Assembly (NCBI GenBank): GCA_022113835.1
Contig: JAILWY010000020.1
Span: 5,799,501 to 5,863,500, forward strand
Source of the DNA: Atopsyche davidsoni
Lineage: Eukaryota; Arthropoda; Insecta; Trichoptera; Hydrobiosidae
Length of the DNA: 64,000 bases
Direction of reading: 5' to 3'
The notes beneath the pieces were generated by a model. It did no database searches, had not been told where the DNA came from, and was given only the letters and a program-made list of their open reading frames with translations. The translations under genes and the position numbers were made by a program. Shown here in pieces: positions 10,100 to 20,102 of the stretch; the stretch's first letter is position 1, and each line of letters starts with the position of its first letter.

Positions 10100-10870
10100 C
10101 TGCTCACACCCAACAGCTGCTTGGGAGAGCTCCCTTTCATGCTCCAGCAAAGTTCTTTCAAAATCGAATTCTTCAATTTTGATATCATGCAGCCCAGGAT
10201 TCGAGGAGGCAGCTCTTCCGCTGTGTTCCAGCAAAGCTATCTTAATATCGAATTCTTCTACTTTGACCTCGTCATACGCCAGGGGGTCGGGGAAGGACGC
10301 TTCTGCTGGCGCGTCCTCGCGTTTCACGGAGAATATCTCGCTAATGGCTGACTCGCCGCCGTCTTCAAGAGCAGGGATGTCCTGCTTTACACGAGGGTCC
10401 GCTTTAAGGTGACTCTTGGAGATATCATGCAGTAATACGTAGCACTGCGACATTCTGTTGAGTAAAGAGGCAGCTCTTCTGCTTTGTTCCAGCAAACCTC
10501 TCTCGATGACGAATTCTTCTACATTGACCTCGACATACGGCGGGGCGTTGGAGAAGGACGCCTCGGCCGGCGCGTCCTCTCGCTTCACGGAGAATATCTC
10601 ACTAATGACAGACTCGCTGCCGTCAGAGATTTCCTGCTTGACATGAGCGTTCAGTTTAAGGCAACTCTCGGAGATATCATTCAGTACGTAGCACTGCGCA
10701 AACGACATTCTTTTGGGTAAAGAGGCAGCTCTCTGGTGTTCCGGCAGAGACCTCCTGACGTCGAGCTCTTCTGCGTGGACCTCGCCGTGTTGCGGGCCGG
10801 GGAAGGACTCCTTGCGGAGAGCGTCCCCGTCCTCGGGGTCGAGGACTTCCTGCTTCACCTGAGCGTCCAT
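10100..10870 (-). CDS. Unit 2 exon 1, acidic repeat domain
   Basis: 257 residues in three modules, starting MDAQVKQEVLD and ending GCEQ at the CAG|GTAATA donor. Module 2 has a 3-residue deletion (VKQEISDGSESVIS, lacking the LEDG stretch) shared with units 5 and 8. Psi-K-x-E motifs: VKQE twice, VKRE twice, VKVE and IKIE once each, plus VKQD; one VKVE position is VNVE. The start lies in a context conserved across the family. Upstream, an alternative ATG frame is closed by TGA as in unit 1. Confidence 0.8.
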
Positions 10871-11539
10871 TCGCGGCAGACGTTTCTTCGGTGATTTGAC
10901 AGGTGTGTCAGTATTATATTTGCTCCCGTCCTTCAGTCGCGGCGTGGCTGTAGACTGCCGCTGCGAGCACTGAGCTCACGGCGGCTGCTGCCACGGCGCT
11001 CCGGATAATTTCCACTCGATAATAAAGAATCCATATTTACTAACCTGAAAACCCGTTGAAAATTTTACAAAATATATCTTATCGAGGTCGCCGTCGACAT
11101 TGTTATTTTAAATTAATTTTAATATGCCATGAAGTTCACCTAAAACTCTCGACGCCAGTGTTAGGAGGTTAAGATAGTTCATTAGGCTCAATAGTGTGAC
11201 TGTACCCTTTGAAATAGAGATCTTACTTTATTTTAATATAGTAATGATAAATGCTAAAAAGTCATTGTTCGTTTGTATTAAGTACTCGGTGGAATTCCAT
11301 TTCCGATTTTTATTTGATAATTCCAACGTGAAAGGTTTAATGAAACACACTTTCAAACATCGTCCCCAAAAGTTGAGCGCTGGAAATGCTGCTGCGTGCT
11401 CGGTGGCGCCGTAATTATTTACAAATTTCCTAGAATATAATAACTAAGCAATCGAAAAACAAGCCCAGGCACCAACAATACGATCAGCCTTATTGGGTTC
11501 TCCTCTCATCAAGACTCGACCCACAACAATCGTTTAAAA
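10871..11539. other. 5' flank of unit 2
   Basis: Same conserved upstream region as other units (hairpin near 11227, then the ATTCCATTT block and CCCAAAAGTTGAGCGCTG block). It ends in GTTTAAAA at 11532-11539, the target duplication of the hAT copy that follows. No gene seen. Confidence 0.45.
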
Positions 11540-12240
11540 CAGGGATGAGCAACCCGCGGCCCGTTACATATGTTTATGCGGCCCGCCAAGCATTTTAAAA
11601 ATTGAATTTATTTTCCGACTGTATTTATATTTATAGCTCTATGCTTACTATGCTCAGAGACTGTGTCGACATTAAAAGAATATACCATAAAAAGGCATTA
11701 CGATACAAAACATGAACAACAATATAAAAACTTAACGGAGAAGAACTAAGGAAAACAACAGACTATTTTTAAGAATCAAGCTATTTTATCAAATACGGCA
11801 GCAAAGTCTAGTTTTGTTGTTAGTCAAATACTGGCAAAAAAATGAAACTCTTTGCAGGTGAAGAGTTGATAAAAGAATGTCTGACTGCTGTTGCAGGCAT
11901 AGCATTTCCTGATAAAATAAATATTATTTCAAACATTATTTTATCAAGATTCAAGACATGTCCGAGAACATAGCAACAACGCTTCGTGAACGCATTGCAA
12001 AATTCAAATACTGTTCTTTGGCACTTGATGAGAGTTGCGATATTAGCGATACAGCACAACTGGCTATATTTTTATGTGGTATTGACACCAAATTTAATAT
12101 TACCGAAGCATTGTGTTCACTGATTCCAATGCAAAGGACTACAACCGGCAAAGACTTGTACGATGAACTACAGTCTGTGTTGGTAAATTTTTCATATTGA
12201 TCAGCTTGTATCGAAACATTCAGAAGAAATCAGAAGAATC
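11540..12240 (+). mobile_element. hAT element, 5' part with intact terminus
   Basis: Starts with the hAT-type end CAGGGATGAGCAACCCGCGG directly after GTTTAAAA (11532-11539). Unoccupied paralogous sites read ATCGTTTAAAACAAAAGG (for example near 53206). The interior carries the same transposase remnant as 7750 (IATTLRERIAKF, LALDESCDISDTAQL), with a deletion in its middle. The right side is lost at about 12240, where it joins the 3' flank of unit 3. Not functional. Confidence 0.8.
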
Positions 12241-12684
12241 AGCATGTATCGAAACATTCGAGAGAAGGGAAAATATCGATTTTTGTGGATCTTATTATCC
12301 TAATTAGTGAAAAATATTGAAATCAACAAAAAGACAGAATTTCTCATAGGTATAACTTTGATACAAAATTTGCAACATTTAAAGGATTCAATGTGAGGGT
12401 TGCCAGAGACAGAATCCACTCTAAACATGACTTCAAGCCATGAACCTTACAAAGGGCCTGACTCGGGTCTGAGATCTTTACAACAGTAAACTAAGCTGAT
12501 GTGCTTATATAAGAAAAAAAGAACCATCAAAAGGATGTAGAGTACATAGAAACCATTGACATTTGATATATAAGTGTTTTATTAAATTTTAGGAAATAAC
12601 AATGTAAGTGAGAATCAATGTGAAATAAAATTAACATAAACCAAAATATGACTAAATCAAAAGAATTTTTATTTGAAAATACAT

Positions 12685-13641
12685 CTAAGTATGTAGACGT
12701 GTGTGTCTTATTAGAGAACACTTGTATTTACTTGAATATGAGCATTGATCACAGTGAAATAGCTCTTCACGGGTATGCATGAGTTTGTGATTTTTTAAAC
12801 TTGCCTTCCTATAACATGAATATGAGCATTGATCACAAGCAAATGACTTTTCGTCGGTATGTATGATTTTGTGTTGTTTTATACTTTGTTTTCTATTACA
12901 AGAATATGAACATTGATCACAAGCGAATGGCTTCTCACCGGTATGTGTAAATTTGTGTATTTTTAATGTTGCCTTCTGAACACATGAATATGAGCATTGA
13001 TCACAAGCATATGGCTTCTCGCCGGTATGTATAAGTTTGTGTTGTTTTAACTTTCCCTTCAGGTAACATGAATATGAGCATTGATCACATGCAAATGACT
13101 TTTCGTCGGTATGTTTAAGTTTGTGTTCTTTCAAACTAAACTTCCAATTACAAGAATATGAGCATTGATCACAAGCAAATGGCTTCTCGCCGGTATGTAT
13201 AAGTTTGTGTTGTTTCAACTTTCCCTTCTGGTAACATGAATATGAGCATTGATCACATGCAAATGACTTTTCGTCGGTATGTTTAAGTTTGTGTTCTTTC
13301 AAACTAAACTTCCAATTACAAGAATATGAGCATTGATCACAAGCAAATGGCTTTTCGCCGGTATGTATGACTTTGTGTTGTTTTAATTTTGTACTCTGAC
13401 TACAACAATATGAGCATTGATCACAAGCAAATTGCTTCTTGCCAGTATGTTCAAGTATGTGTTCATTTAAATCTTTCTTTCGTTTACATGAATACGAGCA
13501 ATGATCGCAAGGAAATAGCTTCATCCCAGTATGTATAACCTTGTGTTTTACCAGGTGACTTTTCTGTCTAAAGAGCACCTCGCCAGTATGAATTTGAAGG
13601 GCTTTATCCTGCAAATCTGCATCGCATGATTGCAGTTGCTC
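12685..13641 (-). CDS. Unit 3 C2H2 zinc-finger gene, exon 2 (10 fingers)
   Basis: 318 residues with ten fingers, joined to exon 1 at 14480 (predicted 666 residues). Fingers 3-4 and 5-6 are near-identical pairs (NWKFSLKEHKLKH followed by a YQKGKL or YLKGKL finger), a tandem two-finger duplication. The final two fingers (YRKASLKNHKLMH, KYKCSLIRHTRLH) match the separated C-terminal piece of unit 4, so units 3 and 4 are close relatives. Linker TREEL replaces TGEKL before the last finger. The frame is fully open and the polyadenylation signal is in the conserved place just past the stop. Confidence 0.85.
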   Translation of the reverse strand, partial: EQLQSCDADLQDKALQIHTGEVLFRQKSHLVKHKVIHTGMKLFPCDHCSYSCKRKKDLNEHILEHTGKKQFACDQCSYCCSQSTKLKQHKVIHTGEKPFACDQCSYSCNWKFSLKEHKLKHTDEKSFACDQCSYSCYQKGKLKQHKLIHTGEKPFACDQCSYSCNWKFSLKEHKLKHTDEKSFACDQCSYSCYLKGKLKQHKLIHTGEKPYACDQCSYSCVQKATLKIHKFTHTGEKPFACDQCSYSCNRKQSIKQHKIIHTDEKSFACDQCSYSCYRKASLKNHKLMHTREELFHCDQCSYSSKYKCSLIRHTRLHT

Positions 13642-14479
13642 CTGAAACAAACAAAAGTATTGTTAATCTTTGTTTTACAGCATTAATCACTTATGATAGT
13701 TACTGTATAAACAATGCAAAATTGTAACACACGCAGGACTCCCCGACAAGTCGGTTTCTTGTAAAGCGAAAACCATTTTTATGAATGATACTAATTACCC
13801 ATGAACACAACATAACTTTAAGGATTAAGTATTTGAAACGTGCTCCCAGCACAATGACACACCATATCCGCTGTGTTTAATTAACCTATGAGCATTAACT
13901 AAAACGCATTGAAATTGATGAATTCCTTTGCTTATTTAATAATCATCTTTCTATGTAATCAATATTTTTGAAGTAGTGTACATGGTGGAATTCCATTTTA
14001 ATATTTTAAATATAATAATTATGTGATTATTCCACATGTTAATTTTTATTGGTGACCGATTACACCAACCTTTCATGTTAGCATTATCAAACTGAGTCAT
14101 TTTTTCATAAAATGCAAGTTATGACATGTTTTAAATCATAATTTAATGTATAATAATACATTTCATTAAAGGAACGGAATAAAATATTCACCGGATAAAG
14201 AACGACTCATGACATACCATAGTAGAGGTTATGGCAGTACTAAATATGGAAGATGTTGGAATTGCTCAGATGATAAGCTAAGAAGAACACCCAAGAAGTA
14301 ATTTAAATACCACGGAACACAAGTAAAAAGTGCCATAACCGAACCTTTGCAGGTAGCTGTTGAGTATTTATGTCATTAATTTAAACTGACTACTTGTGGG
14401 TGGCGTGTGCTGTTGAACACCTCGAATGCCCAGAGTCGGCCTCAGCCGGTGCAGTGAGGTACATAGATTATCATATTAC

Positions 14480-15523
14480 CTGCTCACACCCGACAGCTGT
14501 TTGGGAGAGCTCCCTTTCATGCTCCAGCAATGTTCTTTCAAAATCGAATTCTTCAATGTTGATATCATGCAGCCCAGGATCCGAGGAGGCAGCTCTTTCG
14601 CTGTGTTCCAGTAAAGCTATCTCGATGTCGAATTCTTCTACCTTGACCTCGTCATACGCCAGGGGGTCGGGGAAGGACGCCTCGGCCCGCGCGTCCTCGG
14701 TCTTCACGGAGAATATCTCGCCAATGGCTGACTTGCCGACGTCTTCAAGAGCAGGGATGTCCTGCTTTACACGCGGGCCCGCTTTAAGGTGACTATTAGA
14801 GATATCATGCAGTAATACGTAGCACTGCGACATTCTGTTGAGTAAAGAGGCAGCTCTTCCGCTGTGTTCTAGCAAACCTCTCTCGATGGCGAATTCTTCT
14901 ACTTTGACCTCGTCATACGCCAGGGGGTCGGGGAAGGACGCTTCTGCTGGCGCGTCCTCACGCTTCACGAAGAATATCTCGCTAATGGCTGACTCGCCGC
15001 CGTCATTATGAGCAGGGATGTCCTGCTTCACATGAGGATCCGCTTTAAGGTGACTCTTAGAGATATCATGCAGTAATACGTAGCACTGCGACATTCTGTT
15101 GGTTAAATAAGCAGCTTTTCCGCTGTGTTCCAGCAAATCTCTCTCGATGGCGAATTCTTCTACTTTGTCCTCGATATACGGCGGGGCGCTGGAAAAGGAC
15201 GCCTCGGCTAGCGCGTCCTCTCGCTTCACGGGGAATATCTCACTTATGAAAGACTCGCCGCTGTCTTCAAGGTCAGAGATTTCCTGCTTGACATGAGCGT
15301 TCAGTTTGAGGCAACTCTCAGAGATATCATTTAGTGATTCGTAGCACTGCTCAAACGGCATTATTTTGGGTAAAGAGGCAGCTCTCTGGTGTTCCGGTAG
15401 AGACCTCCTGACGTCGAGCTCTTCTGCGTGGACCTCGCCGTGCTGCGGGCCGGGGAAGGACGCCTCGTGGAGAGCGTCCCCGTCCTCAGGGTCAGGAACT
15501 TCCTGCTTCACCTGAGCGTCCAT
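14480..15523 (-). CDS. Unit 3 exon 1, four-module repeat domain
   Basis: 348 residues with four modules, one more than most copies. The extra module (about residues 160-250) is nearly the same as its neighbour and carries VKQDIP, FVKRED, EVKVEE and GLLEHSGRAAS. Units 3 and 6 alone have four modules and share this extra block, so either the gain was ancestral to both or it spread by conversion. Variants here: module 2 has EDKVEE and the last motif reads INIE. The exon ends at CAG|GTAATA. The upstream MDSF frame is closed by TGA. Confidence 0.8.
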
Positions 15524-16410
15524 TCGCGGCAGACGTTTCTTCGGTGATTTGACAGGTGTGTCAGTATTATATTTGCTCCCGTCCTTCAGTCGCGGCGTGG
15601 CTGTAGACTGCCGCTGCGAGCACTGAGCTCACAGCGGCTGCTGCCACGGCGCTCCGGATAATTGCCACTCGATAAAAAAGAATCCATATTTACTAACTGA
15701 AAAACCCGATGAAAATTTCACAAAATATATCTTATCGCGGTCGCCGTCGACATCGTTGAGTTTTTTTATTTTAAATTATTCTTAATATGCCATGGATTAC
15801 ATCTAAAACACTCAAAGCTAGTGTGCGGAGGTGAAAATAGTTAATTAGGCTCAATAGTGTGATTGTACCCCTGTAGTTCTTACTTTATTTTAATACACCT
15901 ATACCTCGCTTTACGGCCTAGATACGTTCCACGAAACTTGGCCGCTAACCGAAAAGCCGTATAAGGAATCAATTATTCTAATACAAATTCAATGGGATCG
16001 GTTCCAAATTTGTTAAATATGTAACACTTTTTACACATTCTGGCCATTTTTTTTCCAAACATGGTTCATTGTTGTTAATTTTAATTCCTTCCATGATTCA
16101 CTGATGCTGTCAACAGCATCCTTGAATAATGGAACTGGTATTTATTTTGTAATACTCCATTTTATTATAATAAAATAAAACCAAATGTTTTTGGAGACTA
16201 CGTTAATTTCACTATTAGCGAGAGCTCTTTCGCCAAACACGGCATCTTCAAGACTGAATCTATACAGAAAAAAGCGAGCTTATACATAATAAATTCAACA
16301 GAAATACATGAATCATAGATTATACTACATTACAAATTTATGTGGAAAAATGCTTCTATTGGGTGCTGTGAAACCCCATTCAAATGATATTAACAGCAAT
16401 AATTTTAATA

Positions 16411-16782
16411 CTAAGTACTTAAATAAACTAGTTTGCGATGACTCCTGGCTGTCCTGGACGCCACCTGAAAGCAATTGCTCCAAAATATTAAGCCTTTATT
16501 AGAAAAATGAAGGAGACTTGGCTTATTGTCAACGTTTAAATTATGTTTATTGTCATTTAGATGTATTGCAAATTGTGAGTCTAGTTTATTATTTCTAAAG
16601 GATGCCAGGTGCTCTTTGTATCTTGTTGCAAAACTACGACCTGTTTGACCAATGTACATAGATTTACAGTCATCACACGTTAATTTGTAGAAGTTGTAGT
16701 GATGCCTCTTCTGGAAGGCATCAACTTTGTCCTTACTGTTTTTTAAATGTATTCCTACATTGCTTCTATTTTTAAAGGCCAT
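16411..16782 (-). pseudogene. Penelope-like GIY-YIG endonuclease domain
   Basis: Contains FYKLTCDDCKSMYIGQTGRS followed by FATRYKEHLASFR. This is the GIY-YIG signature in its Penelope form (YIGQTGRS, R and E downstream), preceded by a CxxC. It would nick target DNA for insertion. It lies in a different frame from the RT upstream, so the polyprotein is frameshifted. The C-terminal side ends in low-similarity sequence and a normal stop. Confidence 0.85.
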
Positions 16783-16833
16783 TTTAAATTCTGATAGTTG
16801 TTCGCAAATATCAAGTGAGATTTGACCAAAATA

Positions 16834-18276
16834 TTAAATGCATCTAAACGGCTTCTCTTCGCCGCTACGGCTAACAGGGTATATTTGATTAGAGTTTTTT
16901 GCATGTGATTTTTTAACAAGGATTTTATCAACAATATTTTTTGGGTAGCCGTTACTTGCTGCAATAGATTTTATTATTTTGAATTCTTCATTGAATGCTT
17001 CTAATTCTAACGGTAATTTAACTAGCCGGTGTACCATGCTACGGTATGCTGCTAATTTATGTGACCAGGGGTGCATGGATTTATAATGTATTGTAGTATC
17101 AGCGAATGTCGGCTTACAATATAAACTAAAATGGTGACGGTTATTTACATTTTTAATCGAAAGATCTAAAAAGTTTATACTTTTATCAACTTCTTTCTCT
17201 AGTGTGAATTTAATCCGCGTATGTAAAGAATTTGCAAAATTTACAAATTTGTCCAATTGTCTCTCTGTTCCACTCCAACAAATCAAGATATTATCTACAT
17301 ACCTGTAGTAGTAAATGATATTTTTATCCTGGCTTGATTTTAGTAACTTCTCTTCAAACGAATCCATGAAACATTCTGCTATCAATGGACTTAGGTTACT
17401 TCCAATAGGAAGGCCTTCAAGTTGCTGGTAAATTGTATCATTGAATTTGAAATAGTTAGTGTCTAAGCATGCTTCTAATGACTGATACATCTCATCTATT
17501 ACGATAGGTCCCAACTTACTTTGTTTCATAATATTACGGACAATTTCCAATGATTCCTTAACAGGAATATTGGGAAAAAGCCTAGTGACATCTAGTGAAA
17601 TGAATTTATAGTTTGATTGAAGAGGTATGTCCTTGATTTTATCCACCAAGTCTAATGAGTTAATGACACCATGCTTAGGTTTAAAGTTAGTTAAATCTTT
17701 AAACAAAATATTTAATTTACTCGATAGTAATGATGTTGGAGTATGGTTAAAAGAGACAACCGGTCTGATCGGGACATTTACTTTATGAATCTTGGGTATA
17801 CCGTAAAGTAGAGGGGCTCTAGGGTTCACGACGATCAATGCTAATTTTTGGGGGATTTTAGGAAATATGGCATTGCAGCTATTAACGAGTTTACGGGCTC
17901 TACTTGCCAATTTAAGGATAATAAAGTCTGAGGGATTTAAGAATGCGAAAACTTTATCCAAATAGTCCTGCCTGCTCAGGACGACTACTGAGTTGCCTTT
18001 ATCTGCTTTGGTTATAATTAAATTATTAAGCGTGGCTTTAGTTTTAATATTGTGAAGTTGGTCGAGTTCAATATTTTTGTAAATCACTGATTTACCTACT
18101 GATTCTAGTTCTTTCTTAATGATATTTGCAGTGAATTGTTTAAGTAAATTGCCATTCTTAGCTTTAGTTAAAGCTATTTCTGTGTCTACCGCTAACGATT
18201 CTATTTGACGAGATGACACTTTTTGCGGTATACTATATTTAAATCCTTTGTCTAAAAGAGAGTTCTTTAACATCAA
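16834..18276 (-). pseudogene. Penelope-like reverse transcriptase
   Basis: About 480 residues with the RT motifs of Penelope-like elements: TKADKGNSVVV, YGIPKIHK, RPVVSF, FISLDVTRLFPNIP, LPIGSNLSPLIAECFMDSFE and RYVDNILICWSG. The active-site box reads YVDN where the family normally has YVDD, so a catalytic aspartate is replaced by asparagine. With the frame breaks on both sides this marks an inactive copy. RT of this group is related to telomerase. Confidence 0.88.
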
Positions 18277-18655
18277 ATACGATATTACTTAAGTGAATTG
18301 TTCTCTTATAAAATTCTAAAGGATCAGTTGATATTTCAGGTACAAGGGGAGACGACTTTGGAACCAATTGAGTGGCTTTCAAATTAACAAGTTTTTTACA
18401 TTGAGATTTATATTTTAAATAAATGATATTATTAATTTCATTGTTGATTTTAGTATATAAGATATCGAATTCAACAGGGTGAAGAGAAAAGGTTAATTCT
18501 GAGTGTAGTACCTTGATATATTGTAGAAGGGCATCTCGCTTGCGGCACCATTCTTTGGCTTCCTCTTTTAGCCAAGTCACCTTAGCACGACGGATAGCAA
18601 TGCTGGACGATGCTGACTTCGACTTGGTACGTAATTGAACGAACTTCGGAATCAC
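18239..18655 (-). pseudogene. Penelope-like ORF, N-terminal region
   Basis: 138 residues upstream of the RT and overlapping it by about 38 bp in another frame. Contains WLKEEAKEWCRKRDALLQYI and PLEFYKRTIHLSNIVFD, consistent with the poorly conserved N-terminal extension of Penelope-like proteins. The overlap implies a frameshift mutation rather than a second gene. Confidence 0.65.
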
Positions 18656-18915
18656 TTTCCACTTTAAACACTGCTGAACAAACCAGAAGTTTTGAACTGC
18701 TGTTCTCTGCTTCAGTTTCAGTTTTCGGCGAAAGAGCTCTCGCTAATAGTGAAATTAACGTAGTCTCCAAAACCATTTGGTTTTATTTTATTATAGCATC
18801 CTTGATGTTATAATTTTTCCAAAATGTTTTAATTGAAGCTTTACCATCGGTTTCCCTTATAAGTTGTCAGAAATTTCGGCGTAGGTAATATGCCTTAAAA
18901 GTGGCTATTGCTCTA

Positions 18916-19377
18916 TTTTCTTCCGTTTGCAATTTGTCAATTTCACATTACTGAAATCGCGCATATAATGAAAAGGAAAGAATTTTGATAAAGGTTCTTC
19001 GCCAATCGGTTAATTTAACAAAAAGTGACGTGATAAAATGTACACGCACGCCCATGACGTACCTACCTTTATGAAACTCTTAAATGAAATTCTGTAACGT
19101 GTAAATGTATTTACCTCTAAAATTATTATATATTTATAATATTACATTAACAGTGAAACAAGGGATTAATATTTATCTGCAAATATTTCATTCTCTACTC
19201 TTTATACCAAGATACCAGAGCACCAATCGTTTTCATATTGTAATGTCACTACGAGCGTTTCCCTCGGAGAGAGCTTGTCGCGCCGTCGCCTCACACCTCT
19301 TTTTGAGCTTGAGTTTATTTTTGATATAATTTTAAAGTATATGTACATAAAACACAACGCGACAAGTTCGAAATGGC
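18916..19377. other. 3' flank of unit 4
   Basis: Sequence homologous to 1-349 and 53920-54354. No gene. It marks return to the repeated unit after the Tigger/Penelope block. Confidence 0.5.
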
Positions 19378-19505
19378 GATGGCTTTATTCGAAATTCCAT
19401 CCAGACCGGGTTCTCTGCTATTGTAAAGGCGCTTAGCCACCACTCGCAGCTGAAGGGTTGGACGACCTCTGCAGTAGTGTCAAGAGCAGGGTTGGTCGTG
19501 ACCGG
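19378..19505 (-). mobile_element. Fossil R1-like RT fragment, copy 2
   Basis: Same decayed RT segment as at 350-485, in the same position relative to a zinc-finger exon. Differences are scattered substitutions. Confidence 0.55.
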
Positions 19506-19974
19506 ACACTTAAAATAGAGAGAAGAGAAAATGTCGATTTTTGTGGATCTCATTAGCCTAATTAGTGAAAAATATTGAAATAAACAAAAAGCCAGAATTT
19601 ATCATAGGTATAACTTTGATACAAAATTTGCAACATTTAAAGGATTCAATGTGAGGGTTGCCAGAGACAGAATCCACTCTAAACATGACTTCAAGCCATG
19701 ACCTTACAAAGGGCCTGACTCGGGTCTGAGATCTTCACAACAGTTAAATAAGCTGATGTGCTTGTGGAAGAACAAAAAAGCAGTAAATAGATGTAGAGTA
19801 CATAGAAACCATTGACATTTGATATATAAGTATTTTATTAAATTTTAGGAAATAACAATGTAAGTGAGAATCAATGTAAAATAAAATTGACATAAACCAA
19901 AATATGAAAAAATCAAAACAATTTTTATTTGAAAATACATCTAAGTATGTTGACGTGTGTGTCTTATTAGAGAA

Positions 19975-20102
19975 CACTTGTATTTACTTGAATATGAGCA
20001 TTGATCACAGTGAAATAGCTCTTCACCGGTATGCATGAGTTTGTGATTTTTTAAACTTGCCTTCCTATAACATGAATATGAGCATTGATCACAAGCGAAT
20101 GG
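19975..20102 (-). pseudogene. Unit 4 detached C-terminal fingers
   Basis: Minus-strand reading gives the last two fingers (CDQCSYSCYRKASLKNHKLMH, then FHCDQCSYSSKYKCSLIRH) and the stop after RHTRQHT. They belong to unit 4 but are cut from its other ten fingers by the RT fragment at 20103-21935. They have no start or splice acceptor of their own, so they are probably untranslated unless the insertion is spliced out. Confidence 0.75.

Larger units (their letters stand above)
16126..18794 (-). mobile_element. Penelope-like element, near full length but decayed
   Basis: Flanked by an 11-bp direct repeat AGCATCCTTGA (16115-16125 and 18795-18805). Near both ends lie about 72 bp of inverted repeat (16166-16237 and 18724-18795; core GAGAGCTCTTTCGCC), recalling the odd terminal repeats of Penelope-like elements. 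It codes on the minus strand for an N-terminal region, reverse transcriptase and GIY-YIG endonuclease in the canonical order, now in three frames. Confidence 0.88.
15896..18915. mobile_element. Second Tigger-like element, split by a Penelope-like element
   Basis: Starts CACCTATACCTCGCTTTACGG after TA, in the same TTTTAATA context used by the Tigger at 6225, but the interior differs (GGCCGCTAACCG, then AT-rich sequence), so it is a diverged or non-autonomous relative. It runs to 16125, is interrupted to 18794, and resumes at the repeated AGCATCCTTGA to about 18915. No transposase frame is visible. The right end is approximate. Confidence 0.55.

Noticed and set aside
16166..18795. Hammerhead ribozyme in the Penelope terminal repeats
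   Set aside because: Looked for CTGATGA and GAAA core elements in the repeat on the coding strand and did not find a matching pair.
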